A stretch of DNA of 64,000 nucleotides from Arthrobacter sp. B2a2-09 (GTDB lineage Bacteria > Actinomycetota > Actinomycetes > Actinomycetales > Micrococcaceae), in NCBI RefSeq assembly GCF_027587375.1, contig NZ_JAMXIC010000013.1, forward strand, positions 1-64,000, in the 5' to 3' direction. Numbering within the stretch: position 1 is the stretch's first letter; the number at the start of each line of letters is the position of its first letter. Both the position numbers and the translations under genes were made by a program. The notes under the pieces are model-generated. The model made no database searches, had not been told where the DNA came from, and saw only the letters and a list, made by a program, of their open reading frames with translations. Shown here piece after piece: positions 27,571 to 37,201 of the stretch.

Positions 27571-29264
27571 GCGGGCTCACCGTCCCGCTGGCGACCACAG
27601 CGGATCGGCCCGTCAACGGCGTCGCGCTCACCGTCGTCGTCGTCCTCTTTATCCTGGTGGCGGTCTTGGGCTTCTTCGCGGCACGCTGGCGCGCGGGGAA
27701 GGAGACCGGCCTGCACAGTCTCGATGAGTGGGGCCTCGGTGGTCGCGGTTTTGGGACGTGGGTGACGTGGTTCCTTCTCGGCGGGGACCTCTACACGGCC
27801 TACACGTTCGTGGCCGTTCCGGCGGCGATGTGGGCCACCGGCGCCGTGAGCGGTTTCTTCGCGGTGCCGTACACGATCGTGCTGTACCCGATTGTGTTCC
27901 TGTTGATGAGCCGGTTATGGTCGGTCTCGCATCGGCATGGGTTCGTCACGCCGGCGGACTTCGTTGGCGGGCGCTATGGCAGCCGGGCCCTCACGGTCGC
28001 CGTCGCCCTCACTGGCATTGTCGCGACCATGCCCTATATCGCGCTGCAATTGGTTGGCATCAAAGCCGTGCTCACTGTGCTGGGCCTCGGCAGCGCGCAG
28101 AATGTGCTGCTGACTGACTTGCCGCTGATCATCGCGTTCGTGGTCCTGGCCGCCTACACCTACACCTCGGGCCTTCGGGCGCCGGCGCTTATCGCCGTCG
28201 TGAAGGATCTCCTGATCTACCTCGCGGTCATCGTTGCCGTGATCTATCTGCCGATCAAGTTCGGAGGCTGGGACAACATCTTTGGTGCAGCCCAGACGAA
28301 ACTCGATGCCATCAGTCCGGCCACAGGCAAGCCAACCGGCGTCTTCATCCCGGGCGCTGCAAGCTACTCGGCATACTGGACACTGGCCCTTGGTTCCGCC
28401 ATGGCCCTGTTCATGTACCCGCACTCGGTAACCGGGGTCCTGGCGACCAAGAGCAGGAACACCATCCGCAAGAACGCCGCAGTGCTTCCGCTGTATTCGC
28501 TCATGCTGGGATTCCTTGCCCTCCTGGGCTACGCGGCCATTTCTGCGGGGACCAAGCCCATTGACCTGAACGGTGCCGTCAATCCACAGTTGGTGGTTCC
28601 GCAGCTGTTCCTGGACAACTTCCCCGCTTGGTTTGCCGGGATCGCCTTGGCGGCCATCGCCATCGGCGCCTTGGTCCCGGCCGCCATCATGTCGATCGCT
28701 GCCGCCAACCTGTTCACCCGCAATATCTACCGCGACCTGATCCGGCCCGACGCCGACCCGCGGCAGGAAGCGAAAGTCTCCAAGATCGCCTCGCTAGTGG
28801 TGAAGTTCGGGGCACTGATTTTCGTGATCGCGATGGACCAGTCGGCCGCCATCAATATGCAGCTCCTCGGTGGTATCTGGATCCTGCAGACCTTTCCGGC
28901 GATCGTGGCAGGGCTGTACACCCGATGGTTCCACCGCTGGGCGCTTTTCGCAGGCTGGGCGGCCGGAATCATCTACGGCACCGTCGCGGCGTACAACGTG
29001 GTCAACCCCGTGACGAAGGCTAACTTCGGCGGCTCCATCGCTGCCATCCCCGGCACCAACGTGCAGGTCTACATCGCCGTCGTGGCGTTCGCAATCAACC
29101 TCATCGTTGCTGCCGTCCTGTCGCTGGTCTTCCGCGCGATGAAGCTCCCTGATGGAAAGGACATCACCCGAAACTCGGACTACGGAGCGAACGAGGACGA
29201 TCCCAAAGTTGCCCAGCTCCAGCGCGACTACCCAGTGAGCGGAAGCGGAGGCGGCACGTTCTGA
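27567..29264 (+). CDS. sodium:solute symporter, monocarboxylate permease (MctP-like)
   Basis: 565 residues with 13 predicted membrane helices, in the SSS family. The DEWGLGGRGFGTWVTWFLLG and HGFVTPADFVGGRYGSRAL segments are characteristic of the MctP/ActP branch that takes up lactate, pyruvate, acetate and related acids. The C-terminal 40 residues are polar with a Gly-rich end. Translationally coupled to DUF3311. Confidence 0.88.
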   Translation: MSGLTVPLATTADRPVNGVALTVVVVLFILVAVLGFFAARWRAGKETGLHSLDEWGLGGRGFGTWVTWFLLGGDLYTAYTFVAVPAAMWATGAVSGFFAVPYTIVLYPIVFLLMSRLWSVSHRHGFVTPADFVGGRYGSRALTVAVALTGIVATMPYIALQLVGIKAVLTVLGLGSAQNVLLTDLPLIIAFVVLAAYTYTSGLRAPALIAVVKDLLIYLAVIVAVIYLPIKFGGWDNIFGAAQTKLDAISPATGKPTGVFIPGAASYSAYWTLALGSAMALFMYPHSVTGVLATKSRNTIRKNAAVLPLYSLMLGFLALLGYAAISAGTKPIDLNGAVNPQLVVPQLFLDNFPAWFAGIALAAIAIGALVPAAIMSIAAANLFTRNIYRDLIRPDADPRQEAKVSKIASLVVKFGALIFVIAMDQSAAINMQLLGGIWILQTFPAIVAGLYTRWFHRWALFAGWAAGIIYGTVAAYNVVNPVTKANFGGSIAAIPGTNVQVYIAVVAFAINLIVAAVLSLVFRAMKLPDGKDITRNSDYGANEDDPKVAQLQRDYPVSGSGGGTF

Positions 29265-29277
29265 CTGGATCTGCGCG

Positions 29278-30126
29278 CTAGCACTTCCTAGACAACCTTG
29301 CCATGGCAGCGATATCCCGCGGCGTCGTCCGGCAGCACCCGCTTTCGCCCGAGTTCGGGTACGCGAGCAGCCGCTTGTCCGTGGCATTGCGCAGGGCCTC
29401 AAGCGCTGGGGAGACTAGCTTCAACGGCACGCAATTCACGCCGATCGCCGCCACGCGGGGCCGGGTTCCACAAAGCGCCGCCACCTCAGCAAGTGGCGTG
29501 CCGTCGCTGATGTGTCCGCTGTCCCGAAGCGTGAAGGAAAACCAGGATTCGACGTCGAACTCCTCCACGAGCGTCAAAAGGGCCCGAGCCTCCGCGAAGG
29601 AGGGCAGCGTTTCACAGGCCAGCAAGTCCACCGCGGCCTCCACGAGCGCCCTAATGCGCGGCCGGTGGAACTCCTTGAACTCACGCTGGGTGAGGACGTA
29701 GTCGCCCCGATACTCGGAACCGTCCGCGAGATAGGCGCCATAGGGGCCAACAGATCCGGCAATCAGCAAGGGACCTGCATCCGGGTTTTCAGCCAAGTAC
29801 TCACCCCGGGCCTCGTCGGCCGAGCGAACGCTTAACGCCACCAGTTCCAAGGCCTCCGCCTCGGCAATGCCTCGCTGGGCAAATCCCTGGGGCAAGGCTT
29901 GATAGCTCGAGGTGATGGCGATTTCGGCGCCGGCGTCGAAATAGTCCCGATGTACCTGCTTGATCAGCTGAGGCTGTTCCAAAAGGACCTTCGCCGACCA
30001 TAGCGGATCGTCCAAATCGCAGCCGCGAGCTTCAAGCTCGGTGGCAAGTGCGCCATCCACTGTCAGGTTTGCACCGGAATCGAGCATGCGGGACAAGGTG
30101 GGGCCGTGACTGCTCCTGCTGTCCAT
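29278..30126 (-). CDS. mmuM: homocysteine S-methyltransferase
   Basis: 282 residues. The Zn/homocysteine site is visible as GVNC in the middle-late barrel and SGCCRTTP near the C-terminus; DGALATELEARGCDLDDPLWSAKVL at the start is the standard opening of the family. It transfers a methyl group from S-methylmethionine or AdoMet to homocysteine, salvaging methionine. It ends 13 bp from the convergent permease stop. Confidence 0.9.
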   Translation of the reverse strand: MDSRSSHGPTLSRMLDSGANLTVDGALATELEARGCDLDDPLWSAKVLLEQPQLIKQVHRDYFDAGAEIAITSSYQALPQGFAQRGIAEAEALELVALSVRSADEARGEYLAENPDAGPLLIAGSVGPYGAYLADGSEYRGDYVLTQREFKEFHRPRIRALVEAAVDLLACETLPSFAEARALLTLVEEFDVESWFSFTLRDSGHISDGTPLAEVAALCGTRPRVAAIGVNCVPLKLVSPALEALRNATDKRLLAYPNSGESGCCRTTPRDIAAMARLSRKC

Positions 30127-30243
30127 AGCTTGAGCCTACGATCCTTCGGATGGGTCTAGTCCAGAATGCTGTCCGCATCCGCAGCCCACAATTCCGTTCA
30201 CTGATCAGGCGCCGGCGCAGTTCCGTGCGGTGGGCGTGTTTGC

Positions 30244-31668
30244 CTAGGCGGCCGGGAGTTCCGGTCGGTGGGGCCTGCGAAACACGTCCCCGAAATAGTG
30301 TGCCGTCGTAGCGGGCGGGTCTCCGTTCAACTGCGTTCCTGGCATGGGTGGGGATGTTGATCGGTAGAGGTGTCCGGTGGGGGTGCGGATTTCGTAGAGG
30401 TGCCGTCTTTCGGGACCGGTTTGTGCTGTCCAGCCGTTGAGTTCCTTGGTGTAATTGCACGCTTCGCATAGCCCCGCCCCGTTGTCCAGGCTTGTGGGGC
30501 CGCCGTCGTGCCAGGGCACGATGTGGTCAAAATGCCGGATGGGCGCATCACAGAACGGGGTCCGGCAAGTATCATCACGCGCTTGAATGAAGCGCCGCAT
30601 ACCGGGCGGGTAGAGCCGCGCCCTCGAATCGGCGCCGACAAGGTCCCCGCTTCCGGGGGCGGTGAAGAGGCGCCGGAGCCAGACCTTTAGATCCTGGCTC
30701 TGCTCGGGCTGGCCGGTGTTATCGGTGAGGAGTGTCCTCGCCCAGGCTGCGGGGACGATGCCGTAGCCGGGGAGGCGGGCGGGTTCGCTGTCGCCTTGGA
30801 AGAGGGTGCGGTCGGTCATGACGAGCTGGATCTCGACGCCGGCGATCCCGCCCGGGGTGCCGGTGGTGCGTTCGACCAGGGTGTCGGCCATGATCTGGCC
30901 CCGGGACCGGTTATCCCCCGTCGTGCGGAGGGTGTCGGCGTGCCGGGTCAGGGCCGTGTGCACGGCGACCCCTTGGGCGACAGGAAGGAGCGCGGTCAGG
31001 TAGGTCATGGTGTCCGGTGCCGGGCGCAGGCTGACGTGCCGTTCGGTGGCGGCGTGGCTGGCACGTTGCGTGACGGAGCGGGGGTCCCGCCGGTAAGCCG
31101 CGGTCCGGGCCGCGGCGATGATGGCCTTGTCTCCGGCGCCGTCGAAGGTCCCGGTGTCGGCTGCGAGTTCCTCGTCCACCGCGCAGCGGTCCTCGGCGCT
31201 CAGGCAGGCTGTTTCCTTCACGAGCAGGGTCGCTCGCCATTCGTTCAGCCGTCCGGTGTCCAAGGCGGCGAGGGTGTGGGGCATCTCCGTCACCAGGGCA
31301 TTCGCAAGGCCCAGGAACCGGGATCCTCGAGCAGGGGACTCCCGCCGCGCCAGCGCCACCTGCGCCGCGACCCCGCGCCCCTGCTCGTCGGCCGGGACGC
31401 CCAGATCAGCCTGGGCACTGCGCTGTGCCGCATCGAACGCCACAGTGATCCTCGCCTGTGCAGCGGCGGCTGCGGACTTCAAATCTTCGAAATCCCGCAA
31501 CAAGTCAATAAACACGGCACTGTCGGTATGTTCGCCGCCGGCCGGTCCGTCGGTCCGGAACGAGCTCACGGCATCGATCAAATCCCGCACCCGGGCACCC
31601 GACACCAGAGCCGTGCCGCCGCCTGGCGCGCCCGCTCCGATCACTTCGGTTCCCTGAATGCCGTTCAT
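30244..31668 (-). CDS. DUF222 / HNH endonuclease (13E12-repeat-like)
   Basis: 474 residues from ATG 31668 (GGGAGGC 8-14 bases upstream); the frame is open up to 31761. The N-terminal three quarters is the helical DUF222 region; the C-terminus is an HNH nuclease: CRTPFCDAPIRHFDHIVPW, then DNGAGLCEACN. Four Cys form the usual zinc cradle around the HNH core. These multi-copy actinobacterial proteins have unclear roles; a mobile-DNA or homing-like origin is suspected. It sits right beside the left edge of the accessory island. Confidence 0.88.
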   Translation of the reverse strand: MNGIQGTEVIGAGAPGGGTALVSGARVRDLIDAVSSFRTDGPAGGEHTDSAVFIDLLRDFEDLKSAAAAAQARITVAFDAAQRSAQADLGVPADEQGRGVAAQVALARRESPARGSRFLGLANALVTEMPHTLAALDTGRLNEWRATLLVKETACLSAEDRCAVDEELAADTGTFDGAGDKAIIAAARTAAYRRDPRSVTQRASHAATERHVSLRPAPDTMTYLTALLPVAQGVAVHTALTRHADTLRTTGDNRSRGQIMADTLVERTTGTPGGIAGVEIQLVMTDRTLFQGDSEPARLPGYGIVPAAWARTLLTDNTGQPEQSQDLKVWLRRLFTAPGSGDLVGADSRARLYPPGMRRFIQARDDTCRTPFCDAPIRHFDHIVPWHDGGPTSLDNGAGLCEACNYTKELNGWTAQTGPERRHLYEIRTPTGHLYRSTSPPMPGTQLNGDPPATTAHYFGDVFRRPHRPELPAA

Positions 31669-31868
31669 AAGAAAAGCCTCCCAGGGACCACTGACATTAT
31701 TAGGCCCGAAGTAGCTCGTGCCAACGAAAAAGTCCACGGGACTTTTTCGACAGCGCCACAAGTTTCGGTTTCCGACAGAATTACGACCGCTACGGTAGCC
31801 ATCGCTCGAACCACTGATAGGCGGATATCGATCGTTTCGGAAGACCGCCCGGCCGAAGAAGCCGCACC

Positions 31869-32090
31869 GTGGACACGCGAAAACTGAAGTACTTCCTCGC
31901 CGTCGTCGACCACAACGGGTTCAACCGCGCTGCCCAGCATTTGCTTATCGCCCAGCCGTCCCTCTCCCAGACCATCGCAAGCCTCGAGAAGGAGCTCGGC
32001 GTTCCACTGTTCCACCGCATCGGCCGCAGGGCCGTGCTCAGCGAACCCCGGAAAGGAGTTGGTCGCCCTGGCGACGCACGGAAGGGGAGC
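31869..32090 (+). pseudogene. LysR regulator N-terminal remnant, frameshifted and truncated
   Basis: GTG 31869 opens a normal LysR HTH: KYFLAVVDHNGFNRAAQ, then LGVPLFHRIGRRAVLSE. In the reading frame the sequence then turns to PRKGVGRPG, but one frame over it continues as PGKELVALATHG, the expected LysR linker. The shift falls in a CCCC run near 32046. The whole effector-binding domain is missing; the DNA runs directly into glycerate-kinase sequence. A dead gene produced by deletion. Confidence 0.85.
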
Positions 32091-32255
32091 TGCGGCGTCG
32101 TCATCACCGGCGAGGGCAGCATCGACGAGCAGACCTTGGCCGGAAAGTTGTCTGCCGCCGTCGCACGCCGCTCGGTCACCCTGCCGGTCATCGCCGTCGC
32201 GGGCCGCTCGTTGCTGCCTCAGGACCTAAGCGCGGGAGGGTTCGTTGTTGTCGCA
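32091..32255 (+). pseudogene. glycerate kinase C-terminal remnant
   Basis: Translation VVITGEGSIDEQTLAGKLS, then LPVIAVAGRSLLPQDLSAGGF, parallels the intact glycerate kinase in this window ([19 protein letters not shown], then [22 protein letters not shown]). Only about 50 residues remain, with no N-terminal two thirds and no normal C-terminus. It is fused to the LysR remnant on the left and stops being recognisable about 12 bases before the stop of the minus-strand permease gene, so it marks a deletion/insertion junction. Confidence 0.85.
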
Positions 32256-32266
32256 CGTCACCGGAT

Positions 32267-33481
32267 TCACAGGTCCCTCAGCGAGGAATCGGCGTCGAGA
32301 CGAGCGAGCCTTGCGACGTGGCCAACGGCTCCAAGGCACAAGAACAACGGCACGCAGAAGAGTGCTCCGAGCACGAGCAGCCAGTTGGGCATTGCCCACG
32401 CAGCCACCGGTAGGAGGTCGAGCTGCAGGCCGCTGAAGACCGCCGTTCCCACGATGGCGCAAAGAGTTCCCAGGAGCGCTCCCACAACGCCAATGATGAG
32501 ACCCACCGCCGCCAACTCGACCATGTAAACCCCTGCTATCGAGGCCCCGGACCAGCCGATGGCCTTGAGGAGACCCACTTCGCGAGCTCGCTGCTTAATC
32601 CAGCTGCCACCAACCGACACTCCAAGCCCGAGGCAGAAGATGATCAGGAAGCCACCGATCACCCAGCTAACAAGTGCAAGAAGCGCAAAGAGGCCTGACA
32701 GGGATCGGATTTGGCCCGCGACGCTGTTCACTGAGTGCCCGAGGGCTCGGACTTGGTTTTGTACATTGACCACTTCGTCTGCCGAGTCAACGCGAACATA
32801 TGCGCGGGGATAGGCTAACGCTTTGGTATCCGGCCGGGCATTGGCGAGTGTTGACTTGAGCACCTTGCTGGATACGTATGCAGCCTGCGCGCCGTCCGTA
32901 CCCGGCGACGAGTTGTCATATATACCTGCCACGCGGAGAGATATGGAAACGGGTTCCCCGTTGCCGGGGCCGATTTCCTTCGTGTACACGAAGCTCATTT
33001 CCCTGCCGAGTAGCTGAGCGTATTTCTGGCCCTGCCCCTTGTCGGGAAGCAGGATCTGGCCTTCCCCAGGGCCGTCTCCGGAGACATCTCCGAGCAGTAC
33101 CTTTGGGGCGATGCCGCTGATAAATGGGGTACCCAAGAACGCACCAGGGTTGTTCGGAGACGGCCAGTTCGCAGGATCCTCTATGGCGAGGTCAATTTGT
33201 GCCCAACCGGACGACCCCACCACATGCTCGATTTGATCGAACCGGGACAACGAGTCGTCGGTGATCTCGCGAGCTGAGTCTGGACCTACTGAAGTCACCT
33301 CAACGTAATTCAGGGCAGAGTTGGTGGTGATCTTGTTTGAGTATGAACTTATGCCGGCCCCAACGATGCTGTCGGCGAAAATGAAGACCGCAATGCCTAT
33401 GCTCATCAGAACCACAAGTGGTCTCAATTTCGATAGAGAAAGCCGCACCGACCTCGCAGCAAAGACTCTATTTCTGTTCAA
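32267..33481 (-). CDS. FtsX/MacB-like ABC permease
   Basis: 404 residues. One N-terminal helix (about 22-44), a large external domain (about 50-265), then three helices (about 265-292, 318-348, 365-392): the FtsX/MacB/LolC topology used for export of peptides or lipoproteins or for mechanotransmission. The start overlaps the end of the upstream ATPase gene by 14 bp. Last gene of the minus-strand cassette; codon use is less GC-biased than in flanking genes, suggesting acquisition. Confidence 0.85.
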   Translation of the reverse strand: MNRNRVFAARSVRLSLSKLRPLVVLMSIGIAVFIFADSIVGAGISSYSNKITTNSALNYVEVTSVGPDSAREITDDSLSRFDQIEHVVGSSGWAQIDLAIEDPANWPSPNNPGAFLGTPFISGIAPKVLLGDVSGDGPGEGQILLPDKGQGQKYAQLLGREMSFVYTKEIGPGNGEPVSISLRVAGIYDNSSPGTDGAQAAYVSSKVLKSTLANARPDTKALAYPRAYVRVDSADEVVNVQNQVRALGHSVNSVAGQIRSLSGLFALLALVSWVIGGFLIIFCLGLGVSVGGSWIKQRAREVGLLKAIGWSGASIAGVYMVELAAVGLIIGVVGALLGTLCAIVGTAVFSGLQLDLLPVAAWAMPNWLLVLGALFCVPLFLCLGAVGHVARLARLDADSSLRDL

Positions 33482-34130
33482 GGAGCAACTCCTTCATAGG
33501 AAGCTGACGGTGGGCCACTCGCTGGAAAACTTCGTCGTGGGACGCGACAAGGACACCGCACCCGCTGTCGGCGCCGGTTCGCATGGCGTCCAGGATGGCT
33601 TCAGTATTTGTCGCGTCAAGACCCGAACTTGGTTCGTCCGCCAGTAATAGTGAAGGTCTGTTGATAAGTGCACGGCAAAACGCGACTCTTTGCTGCTGCC
33701 CGCCGGAAAGCCTCTTCGCTTGCCGGTCAGCGACCGCGGCCAGGCCGAAGCGTTCCAACTGCTCCGTAATCGTTGCGCGTGTCATGGCCTGGCGGCCGGC
33801 AAGGAGAACATTTTCCAACGCCGTAAGTTCGGGCAATAGGTTGCTGCTCTGAAACACCATTCCAATTTCGATCGAGCGGACAAGACTCGCCGTCCGGGAC
33901 GATGCATTGGTTCTGTCGTCACCATCGATCCACACTTTGCCGGCATCGGGGGTTGACAGAAGCCCGGAGATATTGAGGATGGTTGACTTCCCCGAACCTG
34001 ACTCACCTCGCAGCCAGACGATTTCACCCGCCTCGACGTTCAGGCTGACTCCAGAAAGGACCAATTGTCGATTGCCGCGCTCGTCTGCAAAAGACTTGGC
34101 AATCTTCTCGAGACGCAGTACGGAGGTCAT
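33468..34130 (-). CDS. ABC ATPase, LolD/MacB type
   Basis: 220 residues, a single nucleotide-binding domain: Walker A GESGSGKST, Q-loop FQSSNLLPEL, signature [15 protein letters not shown], Walker B LLLADEP, switch ASHDE. Length and FtsX-like partner place it with LolD/MacB/lactococcin-972-type exporters. The start overlaps the lipoprotein stop by 4 bp (ATGA), so the three genes form one coupled unit. Confidence 0.9.
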   Translation of the reverse strand: MTSVLRLEKIAKSFADERGNRQLVLSGVSLNVEAGEIVWLRGESGSGKSTILNISGLLSTPDAGKVWIDGDDRTNASSRTASLVRSIEIGMVFQSSNLLPELTALENVLLAGRQAMTRATITEQLERFGLAAVADRQAKRLSGGQQQRVAFCRALINRPSLLLADEPSSGLDATNTEAILDAMRTGADSGCGVLVASHDEVFQRVAHRQLPMKELLLEQK

Positions 34131-35779
34131 TTGTTCTCCCCGAAGTCGTAGGCACCCGGGACCGCGATCATAGCCGCCGAAAGCGAGAGGCTACACGGTG
34201 ACGCCTTGTCTGCTTCCATCCGATACAAAGACGAGAATTCTTTGCAGCCCTTCAGAGTAAGGAGTCCCTCGGCCGCCTTGTCGAAGTCGTTTGATCCAAG
34301 TCCGGAGCGACTTGCGTTCGTCATGGCGGTCAACGCCCGAAAGTAGTTCAAGCTTTTTTCCTTGGGGGAACCGATGAGCTGCGGGAGAGCGGACTGGACG
34401 CCCGGAAACATTAATCTCACTTCCTCGCTGTTTGAGAAGTACATGGAGTTAGAGAGCGCCATCAGAGCGCCGGAGAGTAGGTCTTCAACTCCGGGGTCTG
34501 CATCGAACGCTTCCAGTCGCCCCAACCGGACGCTGGGCTCAAGCTGCACCAGAACGTCCACCAACTCGATGTATCCAGTGAGATTTGCGAATGTCACGGC
34601 GACCGGAAGCGCTGCCCGTCCCCGCTCGATGACCGCACCGTAGCTCTCCCAGGACGAGGAGCCGGAGCGCTTGAGTGCTAGAAGCGCCTTGAGCTGAGTG
34701 ATCAGATCGATTTCGGGCGCCTTCAGCACCCGTTCCAGTTCGTGTCGGGTTCGCTCGCTTGCGACCTCCGGAAAGCTCGTGTCGAGGAGTCTCGCGGCAA
34801 GATACGTCCCAAGGACCGACCCCTTGGCGAGAGTCGCTGAACGGATAAGTCCGGTCTTCTGGTCGACCCTGGGTGCAACACGGTCCTTGATTAGTCGTTG
34901 TGCATCGGTCTGAGCGTTCAGCAGTTCCAGGGAACGCAGCATTGAGGCGATCAGCGCATCATCATGCACCTGGCTTGAATCCAGAAGCCCAACGATATGG
35001 TCTTTAGCATCGTTGGGAACGACAAGATCCTTTCCAAGAGTTGCTCTCGCTTCGAGAGCGGCTTGAAAGTCAAGGGTCGACTCGTAGTCGCCAGGGAGCT
35101 TCTTGGAATCCACGTTTTTCAAGGCTCGTTCCAACTCGCTAGGTTTCTGCTTTTGCAGAGCGGAATAGGAATCGAAGACACGCCACAGAAGGTAGGGTTT
35201 GTCCGTGATTGAGTTGACGTCAATTGCCCCAAGCCGCACGAGCGCTTCTTCTGCTAAGGACTTTCCAACGATCGCGGACCAGCCTTGCATTCTACCGACA
35301 TCGATCCAAAACCAGAGGGCGGCAATCTCCGCGTCTACATCCTGTTGTCTCGCAGGAATCGCACCATTGGCCAACCTCGCCTCCAATTCGGCAGGAAAAG
35401 TTGCACCGGCAGCCCTAATTAACTTGAGCGCCGACCAGAGGGTCGGCAGGTCGGTCGTGGTCTGCTCGGTGAGTGCTTCACGGACTGTCCTATTGGCGTT
35501 GTCCGCAGCCAGCAGGTAGGAACCAAGGGCCTCGGAGTACAACGCGGTGGTGTACAGGTCCCCGCGCTCTTGGCCCTCCCCTTCGGGCATTCTTATGAGG
35601 CCGTTGACACCCTGTAGCCTCTTCAAGTCTTCTTTTATGGCAGAAACGTCATTAGTCGACGCAGAGAGACCGGCACTGCACGCAGGCAGGCAGAGCATAG
35701 CCACGACTAGCACCGCCAATAGTTTGGCGCTTCGTGTGTACTGCAACTTTCGACGGCATATACCCGGACTTCTTTTCAC
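34127..35779 (-). CDS. large lipoprotein of the ABC cassette, unknown function
   Basis: About 550 residues from GTG 35779, which puts a lipoprotein signal first: basic N-terminus, hydrophobic stretch, LCLPAC with Cys34. The body is almost entirely helical. The NGLIRM...LYTTALYSEALGSYLL and TGLIRSATLAKGSVLGTYLA segments resemble repeats of alpha/alpha-toroid (prenyltransferase/cyclase-like) folds, but I do not recognise a named family. It would be anchored outside the membrane next to the FtsX-like permease. The frame also runs up to 35860 without a better start. Confidence 0.7.
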   Translation of the reverse strand: MKRSPGICRRKLQYTRSAKLLAVLVVAMLCLPACSAGLSASTNDVSAIKEDLKRLQGVNGLIRMPEGEGQERGDLYTTALYSEALGSYLLAADNANRTVREALTEQTTTDLPTLWSALKLIRAAGATFPAELEARLANGAIPARQQDVDAEIAALWFWIDVGRMQGWSAIVGKSLAEEALVRLGAIDVNSITDKPYLLWRVFDSYSALQKQKPSELERALKNVDSKKLPGDYESTLDFQAALEARATLGKDLVVPNDAKDHIVGLLDSSQVHDDALIASMLRSLELLNAQTDAQRLIKDRVAPRVDQKTGLIRSATLAKGSVLGTYLAARLLDTSFPEVASERTRHELERVLKAPEIDLITQLKALLALKRSGSSSWESYGAVIERGRAALPVAVTFANLTGYIELVDVLVQLEPSVRLGRLEAFDADPGVEDLLSGALMALSNSMYFSNSEEVRLMFPGVQSALPQLIGSPKEKSLNYFRALTAMTNASRSGLGSNDFDKAAEGLLTLKGCKEFSSLYRMEADKASPCSLSLSAAMIAVPGAYDFGENK

Positions 35780-35801
35780 TACTGCAGTGCCGATCTCTTC
35801 G

Positions 35802-36266
35802 TCATACTCGTGCGGAAGCAGTGCGCAAATTGCCGTAGTAGTAACCAGTGGCCGCCACATCCGCGCCTAGGTAGAACGCTCCCCAACCCATGCAGACAGT
35901 GCCACTCAGATAGGATCCACGGGCGCCATTACTGTTGGTCCACTGAAGTGTCGCCGGATTGCTGGTTCCCGAACCCGATACATTGACACCCTTGATGCTG
36001 ATGGACCCAACTCCGTACTGGTAGAACGATGTCGTGTTTCGGATCCAGTTAGGCGATACGTTCATCACCGCCGACGAGGAAAAGCTCCCACAGCCGCCAT
36101 TTGAAACCGACTGGATCCACATGTTTGCCGTGATCGGCTGCCCGTTATCGAAATACGCCGTGCCCGACGCGCTAGTGGCCTGCGCTCCCGACGCCACCCC
36201 AATTGCCATGAGCGCTGTCAGCGCTCCTGCCGCAACTGCCTTCCTAACATTCCTAACCATTTTCAT
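35802..36266 (-). CDS. small exported protein, candidate effector/bacteriocin-like
   Basis: 154 residues from ATG 36266, with GGGGA 5 bases upstream; two further in-frame starts exist nearby. A clear signal peptide ends AQA (residue 30). The mature 124 residues are rich in Ser, Gly, Asn and Tyr with only two cysteines (NGGCGS and GTVCMG), probably one disulfide, and an aromatic C-terminal patch (GYYYGN). Arrangement with lipoprotein, LolD-like ATPase and FtsX-like permease resembles lactococcin-972-type bacteriocin loci, but the sequence lacks that family's C-terminal signature, so this is a hypothesis. Confidence 0.7.
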   Translation of the reverse strand: MKMVRNVRKAVAAGALTALMAIGVASGAQATSASGTAYFDNGQPITANMWIQSVSNGGCGSFSSSAVMNVSPNWIRNTTSFYQYGVGSISIKGVNVSGSGTSNPATLQWTNSNGARGSYLSGTVCMGWGAFYLGADVAATGYYYGNLRTASARV

Positions 36267-36496
36267 TCGATTCCCCATTCTCAATTACCGGTCGGTCTTG
36301 GAATTCCGACCGCATTTCTGGTCAGACATGAATATCGAACATGTTCTCCACCCTGAGCCGATCGCTCGGAACTAGTTTGGGAGCGCGGCTCGCGAGTCGG
36401 CTACTACAAGTACGGCGGAGCCCGCTTTTGGACCCAGATCAGGCACTCTACGAACAGGACCAGCGCCAGAACGAACAACCTTCTCATCGCCGATGC

Positions 36497-37186
36497 CTAT
36501 GGACGATTGACGGATTTGTTTTGGGTCGCCTCTGCATCGACGATGAGGGCCATGGTTCCAAGAGAGATCGCGCCGATTGTCCAAAGCCACATTGGAAGTG
36601 ACCCGGGGAAGCCAGCAGTCGAGGCTCCCATGAAAACGCCGCTACCCATCCCGCTTATCGCGAACAAACCAGCATCGCGCTTCGGACTTCGTTTTATTGC
36701 GAGCACTACGACCAGGGCAACCGCGCCAACACCCAAAGATGTCCAGGCAAGCGGTGGAGTCTTTGGTTCGTGAACGAGCCCGACAATAGTGCTGCCAGTG
36801 ACACACGCGAGCACGAAAACAGTGGCCGTCCTGCGGACAGTTGATGAATAGATCACTATCGGAACCTTTCTCAGGGGCTGGGCCCGAGCGGCCATCGCCA
36901 AGGAGTTAGCTACGGCAGCTTGGGCGAAAGGGATGACTGGGGTTCGCATGCGCGTTCGCTTTTGTCTGTAGGCTTCGAAAGCGTCTTTTCGGGCCCAGGA
37001 AGCAACAATGGCTCCGTAGCACACGAATTCGATGCAATGCCCCGGGACGACAACCCAGCTCGACACGCCAACCCAGGCGACTGCCCCAAATATCACGACG
37101 ATGAGCACCGCACTAGCTATGTTGAACCAGCTTCGACCCGGAGTTGCGTTCATTGCCGTCAGGAGTTCATCTAGGTAATAGAGCAT
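36497..37186 (-). CDS. multi-pass membrane protein of unknown function (MLYYLDEL family)
   Basis: 229 residues from ATG 37186 (an ATG 15 bp upstream is also possible). The N-terminus MLYYLDELLTAM is shared with the small protein at 38290-38532, and GGA lies 5 bases upstream. Hydrophobic helices at about 18-38, 43-60, 118-138, 145-165 and 180-225; a basic cytoplasmic loop (AYRQKRTRMRT) follows the second. Reads like a small immunity- or accessory-type membrane protein at the head of the cassette, which is inference from position. Confidence 0.6.
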   Translation of the reverse strand: MLYYLDELLTAMNATPGRSWFNIASAVLIVVIFGAVAWVGVSSWVVVPGHCIEFVCYGAIVASWARKDAFEAYRQKRTRMRTPVIPFAQAAVANSLAMAARAQPLRKVPIVIYSSTVRRTATVFVLACVTGSTIVGLVHEPKTPPLAWTSLGVGAVALVVVLAIKRSPKRDAGLFAISGMGSGVFMGASTAGFPGSLPMWLWTIGAISLGTMALIVDAEATQNKSVNRP

Positions 37187-37201
37187 TTCGATCCATTCCA
37201 A

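Noticed and set aside
35802..36266. Firm call of lactococcin-972 bacteriocin
   Set aside because: Gene context is similar, but the C-terminal signature of that family was not seen, so it is only offered as a hypothesis.
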